DNA of 64,000 nt from Mycolicibacterium grossiae (GTDB lineage Bacteria; Actinomycetota; Actinomycetes; Mycobacteriales; Mycobacteriaceae): the NCBI RefSeq assembly GCF_008329645.1, contig NZ_CP043474.1:868001-932000 (forward strand), written 5' to 3'. The notes under the pieces are model-generated. The model ran no database searches. It saw only the letters and a list, made by a program, of their open reading frames with translations, and had not been told where the DNA came from. A program made the position numbers and the translations under genes. Positions 24,642 to 33,113 of this stretch are shown here, piece by piece (the first letter of the stretch is position 1; each line of letters begins with the position of its first letter).

Positions 24642-26651
24642 CTAGGGCCGCCTGCGCATCCGGCGCACGAACAGGAAGCCGAACGCCGCGGCGGCGATGC
24701 TGACGGGCTGGTTCACCACCGTGTAGCCGAGGTCGCGCAGGATGCCCAGCTCCACCGGGCTGAGGACGCGCACGCCCAGGCCCGTGTCGGTCTGGGCGTT
24801 CATCAGCTTCTGCTGATCACCGGTGAAGGTGGCGTCGTCGATGTGGTGCATCGAGCTGCCGGACTCCCACGGGTTCGGCGTGTAGATCGGCACCAGCGCT
24901 CCGCCGTAGCCCGCCACCGCCCCCAGTCCGCCCAGGAACAGGCCGCCGTTGCCGCCCGTCACGTTGGCATCGAACGCCGTGTCGAACGAGTAGTCCCCAC
25001 GGATGACCCGGGTGCCGTTCTGGTCGACGACGAAGCCGTCGTAGATCGTCCAGGTGCGGCCGGTGTTCTCGCCCGCCTGGCCGATGTAGGACAGGAACCC
25101 GAACGAGTGGAGCAGCTCGTGCATCACCGTCGAGGTGAAGTCGTAGGCGCCGGCAGGCACCGTGTCGCCGAGTGCCCAGGTGTAATTCGCCCAGTTCCAA
25201 TTGATCTGGCCGTCGGCGGCGCCGGCGTTGGAATCGATGCCGCTGAGCAACTTGTTCTGCACGATCGTCCGGAAGAAGCCGGCCGCGTCGCTGATCAGGT
25301 CGCTGCCCGCACTGGCGAGGCTGGTGGGGCTGGCGCTCGAGGTGACGTCGTAGTCCAGCGTCACCGGCGTCGTCACCACGAAGTGGTTGGCGAGATCGTG
25401 TGCCACCACCAGCAGCCGCTCGCGTGCCTCGGGTGTCCACGCCTCGTCGCCGACGGCGTAGTGGAACGCGAAGGTGATCGCGCCCTGATTCATCAGGACC
25501 GCGGCGTCGGTCGCGCGCCGGAACGGGTCGAAGAGGTTCAGGTGCAGGCCGGTGTCCTGCGCGGCGATCGCGAAGCTGTCGACCCCCGCGAAACCCGCTC
25601 CCGGCGTGTAGACGTAGCTGCCGTCATCGGCGAGCGCGACGGTGCCGAACTTCGGCCCCGTCACCAGTCGGTAGACGATCGCGTCGCCCTCGGGGTCGGT
25701 CGCATCGACCCGGCCGCTGACCGGGTCGCCGGACTGACCGGTGAGTTGCACCGCCGCCACCGACGGCGCCAGGTTGAGGAACGAGCGGCGCACGGCCCAG
25801 AACGCGCCCTCGACGTGCCACTTCAGTTCCGGCGGCAACGGCAGCGCCGAGACGAGTGCGTGGACGAATTGGGTGAGGCCCGTGACGGAGTCGGTCACGA
25901 ACTGCTGCGGACCGTTGACCGCACTGACGGTCTGGGTGACCCACGGGCTCGTCGACGTCGCCGAGGGTGCGGCGGCGGGGGCGACCGGCGTCGCGGCGGG
26001 GGCGACGAACGCGGCCGGGATGGCGGCGGGGCTCGTATCGGCGGGCGACGAGTCCGGCGACGGGGCCGGCGACGATGACGCGGCCGTCACGGTGCGGCCC
26101 ACGGGCTGGGCCGACGCGGACTGCTCGTTCGCGATCGTCGTGGCGGCGGAGTCCTTGGGCTTCTCGGTGGCCTTCTCGGAGGCCTCGTCGTCGGCGGCCT
26201 TCTCGTCGGCGGCCTTCTCGGTGGCCGTGCCGGTGTTGGTCTGCGCGCTGACGGTGGTGCGCGGCGCGTCGGGGTTCGTGGACGCCGACCCGCCGGCCGT
26301 CGAACCGCCGCTGCTCGCCGACTCGCCCGCAGGCGTCGCGGCATCGGTACCCGAGTTCGTGGCCGTGGAGCCCGACGACTCGCCGGACGACGACTGGTTC
26401 GACGAACTCGCCGACGATGAAGAGCCCGACGACGAAGAGCCCGACGACGAAGACCCCGACGACGAACTCTCCGACGACGACGAACCCGACGATGACCCCG
26501 CGTCGTCGGCGAGGGCGACCGCCGGCGCGACGGCCGACAGCCCGAGCAGTGCCGCGCCGACGCCCGCCGATGCGGCGCCCGCGGCGATCCAGCGGCGGAC
26601 GGCGAAGTCCTCTGCGCGACGGTGCCGTCCGCGAGTCGTGGTTCCAGCCAT
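24642..26651 (-). CDS. Large exported Ser-rich protein with HExxH metalloprotease-like domain
   Basis: This encodes 669 residues. Residues 1-48 are an export signal (basic head with two Arg pairs, hydrophobic run, cleavage near ALA-DD). Residues 49-230 are low complexity: Ser/Gly repeats, then Ala/Thr/Pro/Glu. About residues 300-365 are a cadherin-like/Ig-like repeat (DPEGDAIVYRLVTG...GSYVYTPGAGFAGVDSFAI). The rest has HELLHSFGF (His511, Glu512, His515), a zinc-protease signature, followed by GSSMHHIDD and LMNAQ. The C-terminus is a hydrophobic segment plus RRMRRRP, likely an anchor. The third zinc ligand expected for metzincins at position +10 is Ser, so activity is uncertain. Location at the envelope is inferred. 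Confidence 0.75.
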   Translation of the reverse strand: MAGTTTRGRHRRAEDFAVRRWIAAGAASAGVGAALLGLSAVAPAVALADDAGSSSGSSSSESSSSGSSSSGSSSSGSSSSASSSNQSSSGESSGSTATNSGTDAATPAGESASSGGSTAGGSASTNPDAPRTTVSAQTNTGTATEKAADEKAADDEASEKATEKPKDSAATTIANEQSASAQPVGRTVTAASSSPAPSPDSSPADTSPAAIPAAFVAPAATPVAPAAAPSATSTSPWVTQTVSAVNGPQQFVTDSVTGLTQFVHALVSALPLPPELKWHVEGAFWAVRRSFLNLAPSVAAVQLTGQSGDPVSGRVDATDPEGDAIVYRLVTGPKFGTVALADDGSYVYTPGAGFAGVDSFAIAAQDTGLHLNLFDPFRRATDAAVLMNQGAITFAFHYAVGDEAWTPEARERLLVVAHDLANHFVVTTPVTLDYDVTSSASPTSLASAGSDLISDAAGFFRTIVQNKLLSGIDSNAGAADGQINWNWANYTWALGDTVPAGAYDFTSTVMHELLHSFGFLSYIGQAGENTGRTWTIYDGFVVDQNGTRVIRGDYSFDTAFDANVTGGNGGLFLGGLGAVAGYGGALVPIYTPNPWESGSSMHHIDDATFTGDQQKLMNAQTDTGLGVRVLSPVELGILRDLGYTVVNQPVSIAAAAFGFLFVRRMRRRP

Positions 26652-26793
26652 GCTTACCCCCTCGTCAATATTTCGGGGGTCACGTTATACCGAGCGGGCC
26701 GTGCCGTGCGCGAAATGACGTACGCGAGTGGTCACGCGTCGCGGCAGAAGATGTGGCAGTGGTTCTCCCGCGAGAGATGCGGGGAACGTCGAG

Positions 26794-26866
26794 TGCGCCC
26801 GAAGGGATTCGAACCCCTAACCTTCTGATCCGTAGTCAGATGCTCTATCCGTTGAGCTACGGGCGC
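26794..26866 (-). tRNA. tRNA-Arg (anticodon ACG)
   Basis: On the minus strand this 73-base gene has acceptor GCGCCCG/CGGGCGC, D arm with AGCTCAACGGATAGAGC, loop CTACGGA (anticodon ACG) and T arm GGTTCGAATCC. CCA is not encoded. ACG is the anticodon that TadA edits to ICG. Confidence 0.95.
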
Positions 26867-26903
26867 CGTGCTATTCACTTGTTCACTCTGGCGGGTGCCA
26901 GTG

Positions 26904-26995
26904 TGGCGGAGGCGAGAGGATTTGAACCTCCGGTCCCCTGTAAGGGGGACAACTCATTAGCAGTGAGTCCCATTCGGCCGCTCTGGCACGCCTCC
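26904..26995 (-). tRNA. tRNA-Ser (anticodon GCT)
   Basis: On the minus strand this 92-base class II tRNA has acceptor GGAGGCG/CGCCTCC, loop CTGCTAA (anticodon GCT), a long variable arm (GTCCCCC...) and T arm GGTTCAAATCC. CCA is encoded. It lies 37 bases from tRNA-Arg on the same strand. Confidence 0.95.
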
Positions 26996-27076
26996 CGAAC
27001 GATCCGAGGGGCAAGCGTACACAGGCCGCCCGAGAGAAGGCAAAAGCCGGGAGGCGGGGCTGAATCGGGCGGACCC

Positions 27077-27082
27077 TAGACT
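27077..27082 (+). promoter_or_regulatory. -10 box for leaderless hisC2
   Basis: TAGACT fits the mycobacterial -10 TANNNT and ends six bases before the GTG start, which places transcription start at the start codon. Confidence 0.55.
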
Positions 27083-27088
27083 GGCCCG

Positions 27089-28147
27089 GTGACCGCCCGT
27101 CTCCGTCCCGAGTTGGCCGACATCCCCGCCTACACTCCGGGCCGCACCGTGCCGGGCGCTATCAAGATCGCGAGCAACGAGACCGTGAACGGTCCGCTGC
27201 CCAGCGTGCGTGCCGCGATCGCCGCCGCGACCGACACCATCAACCGCTATCCCGACAACGGCTACGTCGAACTGCGCGAGTGCCTCGCCAAGTCCCTGGA
27301 CGGCGGCCGCTTCGCTCCCGAACAGATCGCCGTCGGGTGCGGCTCGGTGAGCCTGTGCCAGCAGCTCATCCAAATCACGTCGTCCGTCGGTGACGAGGTG
27401 CTCTTCGGCTGGCGCAGCTTCGAGATCTACCCGCTGCAGGTCCGCACCGCGGGGGCGACGCCGGTTCAGGTACCGCTGCGCGACCACGTCTTCGACCTCG
27501 ACGCCATGCTCGCGGCGATCACCGACCGCACTCGCCTGATCTTCGTCTGCAATCCGAACAACCCGACGTCGACCGTCGTCGACCCCGACGCGCTGGCGCG
27601 TTTCGTCGCCGCGGTGCCGCCGCACGTCCTCGTCGTCCTCGACGAGGCATACGTCGAATACATCCGCGACGGCATGGCCCCGGACAGCTTCGGCCTGGTG
27701 CGCGAGCACGCGAACGTCGTCGTGCTGCGCACGTTCTCGAAGGCCTACGGACTGGCCGGCCTCCGCGTCGGCTATGCCGTCGCCGACCCCGAGATCATCA
27801 CCGCGCTCGGCAAGGTGTATGTCCCGTTCACCGCGACCAGCGTCTCGCAGGCGGCGGCCATCGCGTCGATCGAGGCCTCCGACGAGTTGCTCGCCCGCAC
27901 CGACCAGGTCGTCGCCGAGCGCGCCCGCGTCACCACCGCGCTGCGCGAGGTCGGCTTCATCGTGCCACCGTCGCAGGCCAACTTCGTCTGGCTGCCGCTC
28001 GCCGAGCGCACCGAGAACTTCGTCAACGCCGCCGCGGACGACCGGCTGCTGGTCCGCCCCTACGGTCAGGACGGCGTGCGGGTGACCGTGGCCGCGGTGC
28101 ACGAGAACGACGCCTTCCTCCGCTTCGCCACCCGATGGATTGGATGA
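27089..28147 (+). CDS. hisC2: Histidinol-phosphate / aromatic amino acid aminotransferase
   Basis: This encodes 352 residues of PLP fold-type I aminotransferases. The PLP lysine is Lys218 in TFSKAYGLAGLRVGYAV; SNETVNGP near the start, NPNNPTS and the late VRPYGQDGVRVTV (substrate Arg) are all typical of the HisC/ArAT family. Rv3772, its counterpart, is known as an aromatic aminotransferase in tyrosine/phenylalanine metabolism, which suits the nearby tyrA. A -10 box lies just before the GTG, so the mRNA is probably leaderless. The stop overlaps the next start (ATGA). Confidence 0.88.
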   Translation: MTARLRPELADIPAYTPGRTVPGAIKIASNETVNGPLPSVRAAIAAATDTINRYPDNGYVELRECLAKSLDGGRFAPEQIAVGCGSVSLCQQLIQITSSVGDEVLFGWRSFEIYPLQVRTAGATPVQVPLRDHVFDLDAMLAAITDRTRLIFVCNPNNPTSTVVDPDALARFVAAVPPHVLVVLDEAYVEYIRDGMAPDSFGLVREHANVVVLRTFSKAYGLAGLRVGYAVADPEIITALGKVYVPFTATSVSQAAAIASIEASDELLARTDQVVAERARVTTALREVGFIVPPSQANFVWLPLAERTENFVNAAADDRLLVRPYGQDGVRVTVAAVHENDAFLRFATRWIG

Positions 28148-28632
28148 CCATGGATTCGACGACCACGGCCCGCGCCGCCTTCGACGACCTCGTCGCGCGC
28201 ACCGACCCGCTCACCGACGCCGAACTCGACGCCTTCTGGGCGACGCTGCAGCCGACGACGGTCGACTTCATGATCGGCGAGTGGAAGGGCGGCGAGTTCC
28301 AGACCGGCCACCGCGCCAACGGATTCATGAACCGGCTCAACTGGTTCGGCAAGACCTTCGTCTCGCCGTCGGACGCCAAGCCGCTCGTCTGCCTCGACGC
28401 CGACGGCAACCGGTTCTCCAACACCGAGGCCATGAACGGCGAGGCCAGCCTGTGGGCCGAGGAGTTCCGCGGCGAGGTGGTCGCGACGATGGTGTACGAC
28501 GGCAAGCCCGTGCACGACCACTTCAAGAAGGTCGACGAGAACACCGTCATCGGCATCATGAACGGCAAGGGCGCGCTCGACACCTCCTCGGGCACGCCGC
28601 GCTTCCTGTACTTCTACCTCCAACGGGTCTAG
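28144..28632 (+). CDS. DUF4334 / GXWXG domain protein
   Basis: This encodes 162 residues with no signal peptide. FMIGEWKGGEF (about 44-54) fits the GXWXG motif, and KPLVCLDADGNRF...NGEASLWAEEFRGEVVATMVYDGKPVHDHFKKVDENTVIGIMNGKG fits the DUF4334 domain that follows it in actinobacterial and fungal proteins. The ATG at 28144 overlaps the hisC2 stop (ATGA), so the two are co-translated; ATG 28135 and 28150 are alternatives. It looks like a small ligand-binding beta barrel of unknown role. Confidence 0.75.
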   Translation: MTMDSTTTARAAFDDLVARTDPLTDAELDAFWATLQPTTVDFMIGEWKGGEFQTGHRANGFMNRLNWFGKTFVSPSDAKPLVCLDADGNRFSNTEAMNGEASLWAEEFRGEVVATMVYDGKPVHDHFKKVDENTVIGIMNGKGALDTSSGTPRFLYFYLQRV

Positions 28633-28636
28633 CGCC

Positions 28637-28642
28637 TACTGT
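28637..28642 (+). promoter_or_regulatory. -10 box for the lipoprotein gene
   Basis: TACTGT (TANNNT) ends seven bases before the ATG at 28650, suggesting a leaderless mRNA. Confidence 0.4.
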
Positions 28643-28649
28643 GGCGGTC

Positions 28650-29090
28650 ATGGACAAGCGTGTCGCGGTGGCGGCGGCGATGCTGGCCGTCGGCGTGACG
28701 GCCGGGTGCAGCCAGACCGTCACCGGGACCGTCGCGATGACCACCGAACCGGGGTTCTCCGCGCCCGACTCGACGCGGTCACCCCGGACGTCGTCACCGC
28801 GGACCACGTCGCCGCGGACGCCGCGCACCTCGCCCGGAACCCCGCCGTCGGGGGACGCCGCCACGCTGACGTGCGAGCAGTACCAGGCCCTGACCCCGGA
28901 GGAGCAGTCCGCCGCGGTCCAGGAGATCCTCGCCGGCCAGTTCGGCGATCTGACCGACCTCGGCGAGCTGGGACCGATCCTCGGCGGCGAGGGTGCCGAC
29001 GGCATGCGCCTGGTCGCCGACGCGCTGTGCCAGATGGTGCCGCCCGACGTGGTGCTCAGCGAGGTGCTCCTGGGCGGCTCGCCGCCGTAG
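28650..29090 (+). CDS. Small lipoprotein with SPRT repeats
   Basis: This encodes 146 residues. The signal ends in VTAGC with lipid-modified Cys20. A Pro/Thr/Ser/Arg linker with repeated SPRT units covers about residues 38-60. The folded part has a conserved-looking LTCEQYQALTPEEQSAAVQEIL and a second Cys in ADALCQMV, probably a disulfide with the first. Function is unknown. The stop lies in a 21-base sequence that is repeated just downstream (29071-29115). Confidence 0.68.
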   Translation: MDKRVAVAAAMLAVGVTAGCSQTVTGTVAMTTEPGFSAPDSTRSPRTSSPRTTSPRTPRTSPGTPPSGDAATLTCEQYQALTPEEQSAAVQEILAGQFGDLTDLGELGPILGGEGADGMRLVADALCQMVPPDVVLSEVLLGGSPP

Positions 29091-29115
29091 CGCATGGGCG
29101 GCTCGCCGCCGTAGC
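29071..29115 (+). repeat. 21-base direct repeat across the lipoprotein stop codon
   Basis: TGGGCGGCTCGCCGCCGTAGC occurs at 29071-29091 and again at 29095-29115, with three bases between. The first copy encodes the protein end GGSPP and stop; the second follows it and is non-coding. It looks like a recent local duplication. Confidence 0.85.
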
Positions 29116-29131
29116 CCCAAGGTCGGCCCGC

Positions 29132-29137
29132 TAGCCT
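29132..29137 (+). promoter_or_regulatory. -10 box for echA21
   Basis: TAGCCT (TANNNT) ends eight bases before the ATG at 29146. No ribosome site is seen apart from the CT-rich spacer, so a leaderless mRNA is likely. Confidence 0.45.
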
Positions 29138-29145
29138 CTCCTCCC

Positions 29146-29970
29146 ATGGGCGACACGTACGAATCCCTCACCGTCGACGTCGACGGCCAGGTCGCGCAGG
29201 TGACGCTGACCGGCCCCGGCAAGGGCAATGCGATGGGCCCGGCCTTCTGGGCCGAGCTGCCGGTCGCGTTCGCCGCGCTCGACGCCGACCCGGCCGTCCG
29301 CGCGATCGTGCTGACCGGCTCCGGACGCAACTTCAGCTACGGCCTGGACCTCGCGGCGATGGGCGACACCCTCGGCCCGATGATGGCCGACGGCGCACTG
29401 GCCAAGCCGCGCGCCGACTTCCATGCCCGGCTCAAGACCATGCAGCAGTCGATCACCGCGGTCGCCGACTGCCGCACGCCGGTGATCGCCGCCATCGCAG
29501 GCTGGTGCATCGGCGGCGGGGTCGACCTGATCTCCGCGGTCGACATCCGGTACGCCAGCGCCGACGCGAAGTTCTCGGTGCGCGAGGTCAAGCTCGCCAT
29601 CGTCGCCGACGTCGGCTCCCTGGCGCGGCTGCCACTGATCCTGTCCGACGGGCATCTGCGCGAACTGGCCCTGACGGGCAAGGACATCGACGCCACGCGC
29701 GCCGAGAAGATCGGTCTGGTCAACGACGTCTTCGCCGACGCCGAGGCGACGCTGGCCGCCGCGCACGACACCGCACGCGAGATCGCCGCCAACCCTCCGC
29801 TCGTCGTGCAGGGTGTGAAGGACGTCCTCGACGAGCAGCGCACCGCCGCCGTTGCGGCGAGCCTGCGGTACGTCGCGGCGTGGAACTCCGCGTTCCTGCC
29901 GAGCAAGGACCTCACCGAGGGCATCACCGCGATGTTCGCCAAGCGGCCGCCGGAGTTCACCGGCGAGTAG
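29146..29970 (+). CDS. echA21: Enoyl-CoA hydratase/isomerase family protein
   Basis: This encodes 274 residues of the crotonase fold. The oxyanion-hole segments are NFSYGLDLAAM (about 63-73) and AAIAGWCIGGGVDLISAVDIRYASADAKFSVREVKLAIVADVGSLARLP. The acid at the usual first Glu position lies in REVKLAIVADVG with a later Asp, as in dienoyl-CoA isomerases rather than classic hydratases. The place next to hisC2 matches Rv3774. It probably acts in beta-oxidation; substrate unknown. Confidence 0.85.
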   Translation: MGDTYESLTVDVDGQVAQVTLTGPGKGNAMGPAFWAELPVAFAALDADPAVRAIVLTGSGRNFSYGLDLAAMGDTLGPMMADGALAKPRADFHARLKTMQQSITAVADCRTPVIAAIAGWCIGGGVDLISAVDIRYASADAKFSVREVKLAIVADVGSLARLPLILSDGHLRELALTGKDIDATRAEKIGLVNDVFADAEATLAAAHDTAREIAANPPLVVQGVKDVLDEQRTAAVAASLRYVAAWNSAFLPSKDLTEGITAMFAKRPPEFTGE

Positions 29971-30005
29971 CCGCCATTCCCGGGACGCCGTGCTGTGCAC
30001 ATGCT

Positions 30006-30011
30006 TAGCAT
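30006..30011 (+). promoter_or_regulatory. -10 box for the four-gene LLM operon
   Basis: TAGCAT (TANNNT) ends six bases before the GTG at 30018, suggesting a leaderless operon transcript starting at the GTG. Confidence 0.5.
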
Positions 30012-30017
30012 CACGGC

Positions 30018-31142
30018 GTGACGGTTCAGCCCGCGGCATTCCTGCGCACCACGCTGCCGCTGGACCTCGACGTCCTGGCCCGCCTCGACGACGGCCGCTA
30101 CCACTCGGTGTGGCTGCCCGACCACATGGTGAGCTTCTGGCCCGACTCGATCTGGACGCCGGAGTTCACCGACCTCGCGACTGCGTCGCCATCGCCGCAC
30201 CGCCATCTCGACGGGATGGCCGTCGCGGCGGCCGCCGCCGCGCTCACCCACACCGTGCCGCTCGCCACCAGCGTCGTGGACACCGTGCGCCGCCACCCGG
30301 CGATGCTCGCGCAGTCCGCACTGACCATCGACCACCTCGCCCGTGGCCGCTTCATCCTCGGACTCGGCAGCGGCGAGACCGAGAACGTGGTGCCCTACGG
30401 CTTCGACTTCACCTCACCCGTCAGCCGTTTCGAGGAGGCGCTGCACGTGATCCGGCTGCTGTGGCGCTCCGACGGGCCGGTCGACTTCGCCGGCCGCTTC
30501 TACCGGCTCGACGGTGCCCGGCTGGACACCGAACCCTACGGCGGGTCTCCCCCGCCAATCTGGATCGGCGCCAGCGGGCCCCGGATGCTCGAGATCACCG
30601 GACGCCACGCCGACGGCTGGTGGCCCGCCGGTGCGTGGACGCCCGAGCACTACGCCGACATGCTCGCCGTGGTGCGCACGTCGGCCGAACGGGCCGGGCG
30701 CGACCCGCTGGCGATCACGCCGTGCTTCATCCAGGTGTGCCTGCTGGCCCCCGACGACGACGCACTCGCCGAGGTGGTCGCCGCCCCACTGGTCAAGGCG
30801 TTCCTGCTGCAGGTCTCGGCGAAGACGCTGGCAGACTTCGGCTTCGACCATCCCCTGGGCGACCGGTGGCGCGGCTTCCAGGACATCGACCCCGCCGTGC
30901 TGACCCGCGAGCGCATCGTCGACTTCCTCGACCGCACCGACCCGGAGGCCGTGCTGGCCGTCGTGCCGCACGGCACGCCCCGGCAGGTGGCGCGGCGCAT
31001 CAAGGAATTCGTCGACGCGGGGCTTCGGGTGCCGAAGATCCTCGACTACGGCGCCATGGCGGGCCTGCGCCACGCCGCAGCGTCGGCGGACCTGGTCCGC
31101 GAGACCGAAGACGAACTGCTGCGCCTCTGCGAGGCCCCGTGA
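30018..31142 (+). CDS. LLM-class F420-dependent oxidoreductase
   Basis: This encodes 374 residues of the luciferase-like TIM barrel. Typical segments are WLPDHMVSFWP, ATSVVDTVRRHPAMLAQSALTIDHLARGRFILGLGSGETEN and PPIWIGASGPRMLEITGRHADGWWP. These fit the mycobacterial F420-dependent branch (FGD/hydroxymycolate reductase-like) better than FMN monooxygenases. It opens an operon of four genes joined by short overlaps (31139, 32301, 33110). Substrate unknown. Confidence 0.83.
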   Translation: MTVQPAAFLRTTLPLDLDVLARLDDGRYHSVWLPDHMVSFWPDSIWTPEFTDLATASPSPHRHLDGMAVAAAAAALTHTVPLATSVVDTVRRHPAMLAQSALTIDHLARGRFILGLGSGETENVVPYGFDFTSPVSRFEEALHVIRLLWRSDGPVDFAGRFYRLDGARLDTEPYGGSPPPIWIGASGPRMLEITGRHADGWWPAGAWTPEHYADMLAVVRTSAERAGRDPLAITPCFIQVCLLAPDDDALAEVVAAPLVKAFLLQVSAKTLADFGFDHPLGDRWRGFQDIDPAVLTRERIVDFLDRTDPEAVLAVVPHGTPRQVARRIKEFVDAGLRVPKILDYGAMAGLRHAAASADLVRETEDELLRLCEAP

Positions 31143-32308
31143 GCACGCCGCTGGACGCCGCCGCCCTGCTGGCCGCCGCGCGCGCCGCCACGGGACTCGA
31201 CGACTTCGGCGATCCCACTCTGTCGCAGCGGTTCTCGGTGGCCGTGGACCACTTGAGCGCACTGGGCATGGACGACGACGGGCAGGCGCGAGCCGCCGAG
31301 GTGTGCCTGGGCCTGCTCACCTCGCGGCTCGAGTTCTTCGCCGACCGGCAGCGGTACGGCACGGCCGACGAGGTGATCGACCGCCCGATGTTCGCCACCG
31401 GGGAGCCCCGCTCGGGCACCACGCTGATGCACGCGCTGATGTCGGTGGACCCGGAGTCGCGCGCACTGCGGTTCTGGGAGGTAATGTACCCGTCGCCGCC
31501 GCCCGGTGCGGCCGAGCCCGACGACCCGCGCCGCGCCCGCGCCGACGCCGACTGGCGGGAGATCAACGCCAAACTGCCGAAGTGGCTGCACAGCCACCCG
31601 TACAACGACATGCTCGGTGACGGCCTGCCCGAGGACGAACGCACCTGGGCCTTCGACTTCCGCGTCATGACCCCGACGGCGTGGTGGCGCGTCCCGATGC
31701 CCACCGTGGTCGGCGGGCTGCCCACCGACGCGGCCGCGCAGTACGCCATCCACCGGGCGATGCTGCAGCAGCTCCAGTACGGCCGACCGCCGAAGCGCTG
31801 GGTGCTCAAGGGATTCCACGGCTTCCGGCTCGCGGAATTCTTCGACGCCTACCCCGATGCCACGCTCGTCTGGCTGCACCGCGACCCCGTCCAGGTGGCC
31901 GCGTCGCGCACCATGATGATGGCCGACATCCTCGACGGCATCGTCGGCCCGGTCGACCTGCGGGCCGAGGCCCGCAACCACCTGGCGATGACTCGCGCCG
32001 GCGTGACCAACACCATGACCAACCCGATGGTCGACGACCCGCGAATCCTGCACGTGCGGTACGTCGACTTCGTCGCCGACCCGGTCGGCACGGTGGCCCG
32101 CTTCTACGACTTCAGCGGTCGCACGCTGACCGACGACGCTGCCGCCGCCATGCGCACCTACCTCGCCGAGAACCCCGGCGACCGGCACGGCAAGTTCCGT
32201 TACTCGACGTCCGTGCTGACCGACATCGGCGAGGACCTCGACGCCCTGCACGCCGAGTTCCGACCCTTCCGGGAACGCTTCGGCGTCCCGATCGAGAACC
32301 GTGGCTGA
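31139..32308 (+). CDS. Sulfotransferase family protein
   Basis: This encodes 389 residues. The PAPS 5'-phosphosulfate loop is TGEPRSGTTLMH (87-98). VLKGFHGFRLAEFFDAYPDATLVWLHRDPVQVAASR holds the 3'-phosphate site, and HVRYVDFVADPVGTVARFYDF is typical of the Sulfotransfer_3 class common in mycobacteria. The GTG start overlaps the oxidoreductase stop (GTGA). It likely transfers sulfate to a lipid or small molecule, but the acceptor is unknown, and many family members are untested. Confidence 0.83.
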   Translation: MSTPLDAAALLAAARAATGLDDFGDPTLSQRFSVAVDHLSALGMDDDGQARAAEVCLGLLTSRLEFFADRQRYGTADEVIDRPMFATGEPRSGTTLMHALMSVDPESRALRFWEVMYPSPPPGAAEPDDPRRARADADWREINAKLPKWLHSHPYNDMLGDGLPEDERTWAFDFRVMTPTAWWRVPMPTVVGGLPTDAAAQYAIHRAMLQQLQYGRPPKRWVLKGFHGFRLAEFFDAYPDATLVWLHRDPVQVAASRTMMMADILDGIVGPVDLRAEARNHLAMTRAGVTNTMTNPMVDDPRILHVRYVDFVADPVGTVARFYDFSGRTLTDDAAAAMRTYLAENPGDRHGKFRYSTSVLTDIGEDLDALHAEFRPFRERFGVPIENRG

Positions 32309-33113
32309 CCGCCTCGCGGTGCACGCCGTCGGCATGCTCGGCGCCCCGCTGTCCGACTACGACGCGGCGTGGCAGGACCTCGGACTGACCCGGCTGAGCC
32401 TGATCGACGCACAGCTCGAGGATCCCGCACTGGGTCCGCTGGTGGCACGGCGCGGCTACGTCGTCGACACCGTCTACCACCTCTTCGGCGGCGGATCGCT
32501 GCCGCGCACGCCACGGGCAGCGGCTGCGGCCCGCGCCGCGCTGAACGACGTCGTCGACGCCGCCGCGCTGCTCGGCGCGCGATGCGTGTACATGCTGACC
32601 GGCGGCCGCGGGAACATGACCTGGGAGCAGGCCGCCGAGGCGTTCGCCGCTGCCGTCGCACCCTGCCGGGAGCGAGCCGCCGATGCGGGGGTCGCGCTGG
32701 CCATCGAGAACGCCTCGGCGCTCTACGCCGACCTGCACATCGCCCACACGCTGCGCGACACCGCCACGCTCGCCGACCTCGCGGGACTCGACGTCTGCAT
32801 CGACCTGTTCCACTGCTGGGCCGAGGCCGGCGTCACCGATCTGATCGAGAACCTGCTGCCGCGAACGCAATCCGTCCAGCTGAGCGATTACGTCCTCGGC
32901 GACCGCGCGCTGCCCGCGCGAGCGGTCCCGGGGGACGGGGCGATCCCCATCGAACCGCTCGTCGCCACCGTGTTGGCGGGCGGCTACCGGCACGGCTTCG
33001 ACCTCGAACTCATCGGCCCGCGCATCGACGCCGAGGGCACACTGCCCGCGGCGCGGCGTGCCCGCGACGCCGTCGCGGCGATGCTCGAGCGCGCCGGCGA
33101 GGACGGCCGGTGA
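32301..33113 (+). CDS. Sugar-phosphate isomerase/epimerase-type TIM barrel protein
   Basis: This encodes 270 residues of the xylose isomerase-like (AP endonuclease 2) fold. Metal-site residues are visible: Glu136 in LAIENAS, Asp168 and His171 in IDLFHCW, the Gln/Ser strand SVQLSDY and the late Glu in FDLELIGPR. The GTG start lies eight bases inside the sulfotransferase gene. The reaction is probably an isomerisation or epimerisation of a sugar or hydroxyacid-like compound; the substrate cannot be read. Confidence 0.78.
   Translation: MADRLAVHAVGMLGAPLSDYDAAWQDLGLTRLSLIDAQLEDPALGPLVARRGYVVDTVYHLFGGGSLPRTPRAAAAARAALNDVVDAAALLGARCVYMLTGGRGNMTWEQAAEAFAAAVAPCRERAADAGVALAIENASALYADLHIAHTLRDTATLADLAGLDVCIDLFHCWAEAGVTDLIENLLPRTQSVQLSDYVLGDRALPARAVPGDGAIPIEPLVATVLAGGYRHGFDLELIGPRIDAEGTLPAARRARDAVAAMLERAGEDGR

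Noticed and set aside
26400..26520. Short repeated units of the GACGAC/GATGAA type, considered as a tandem-repeat locus or CRISPR
   Set aside because: They are codon-level repeats encoding the Ser/Gly stalk of the exported protein; units are very short and there are no spacers. No CRISPR array was seen in the window.
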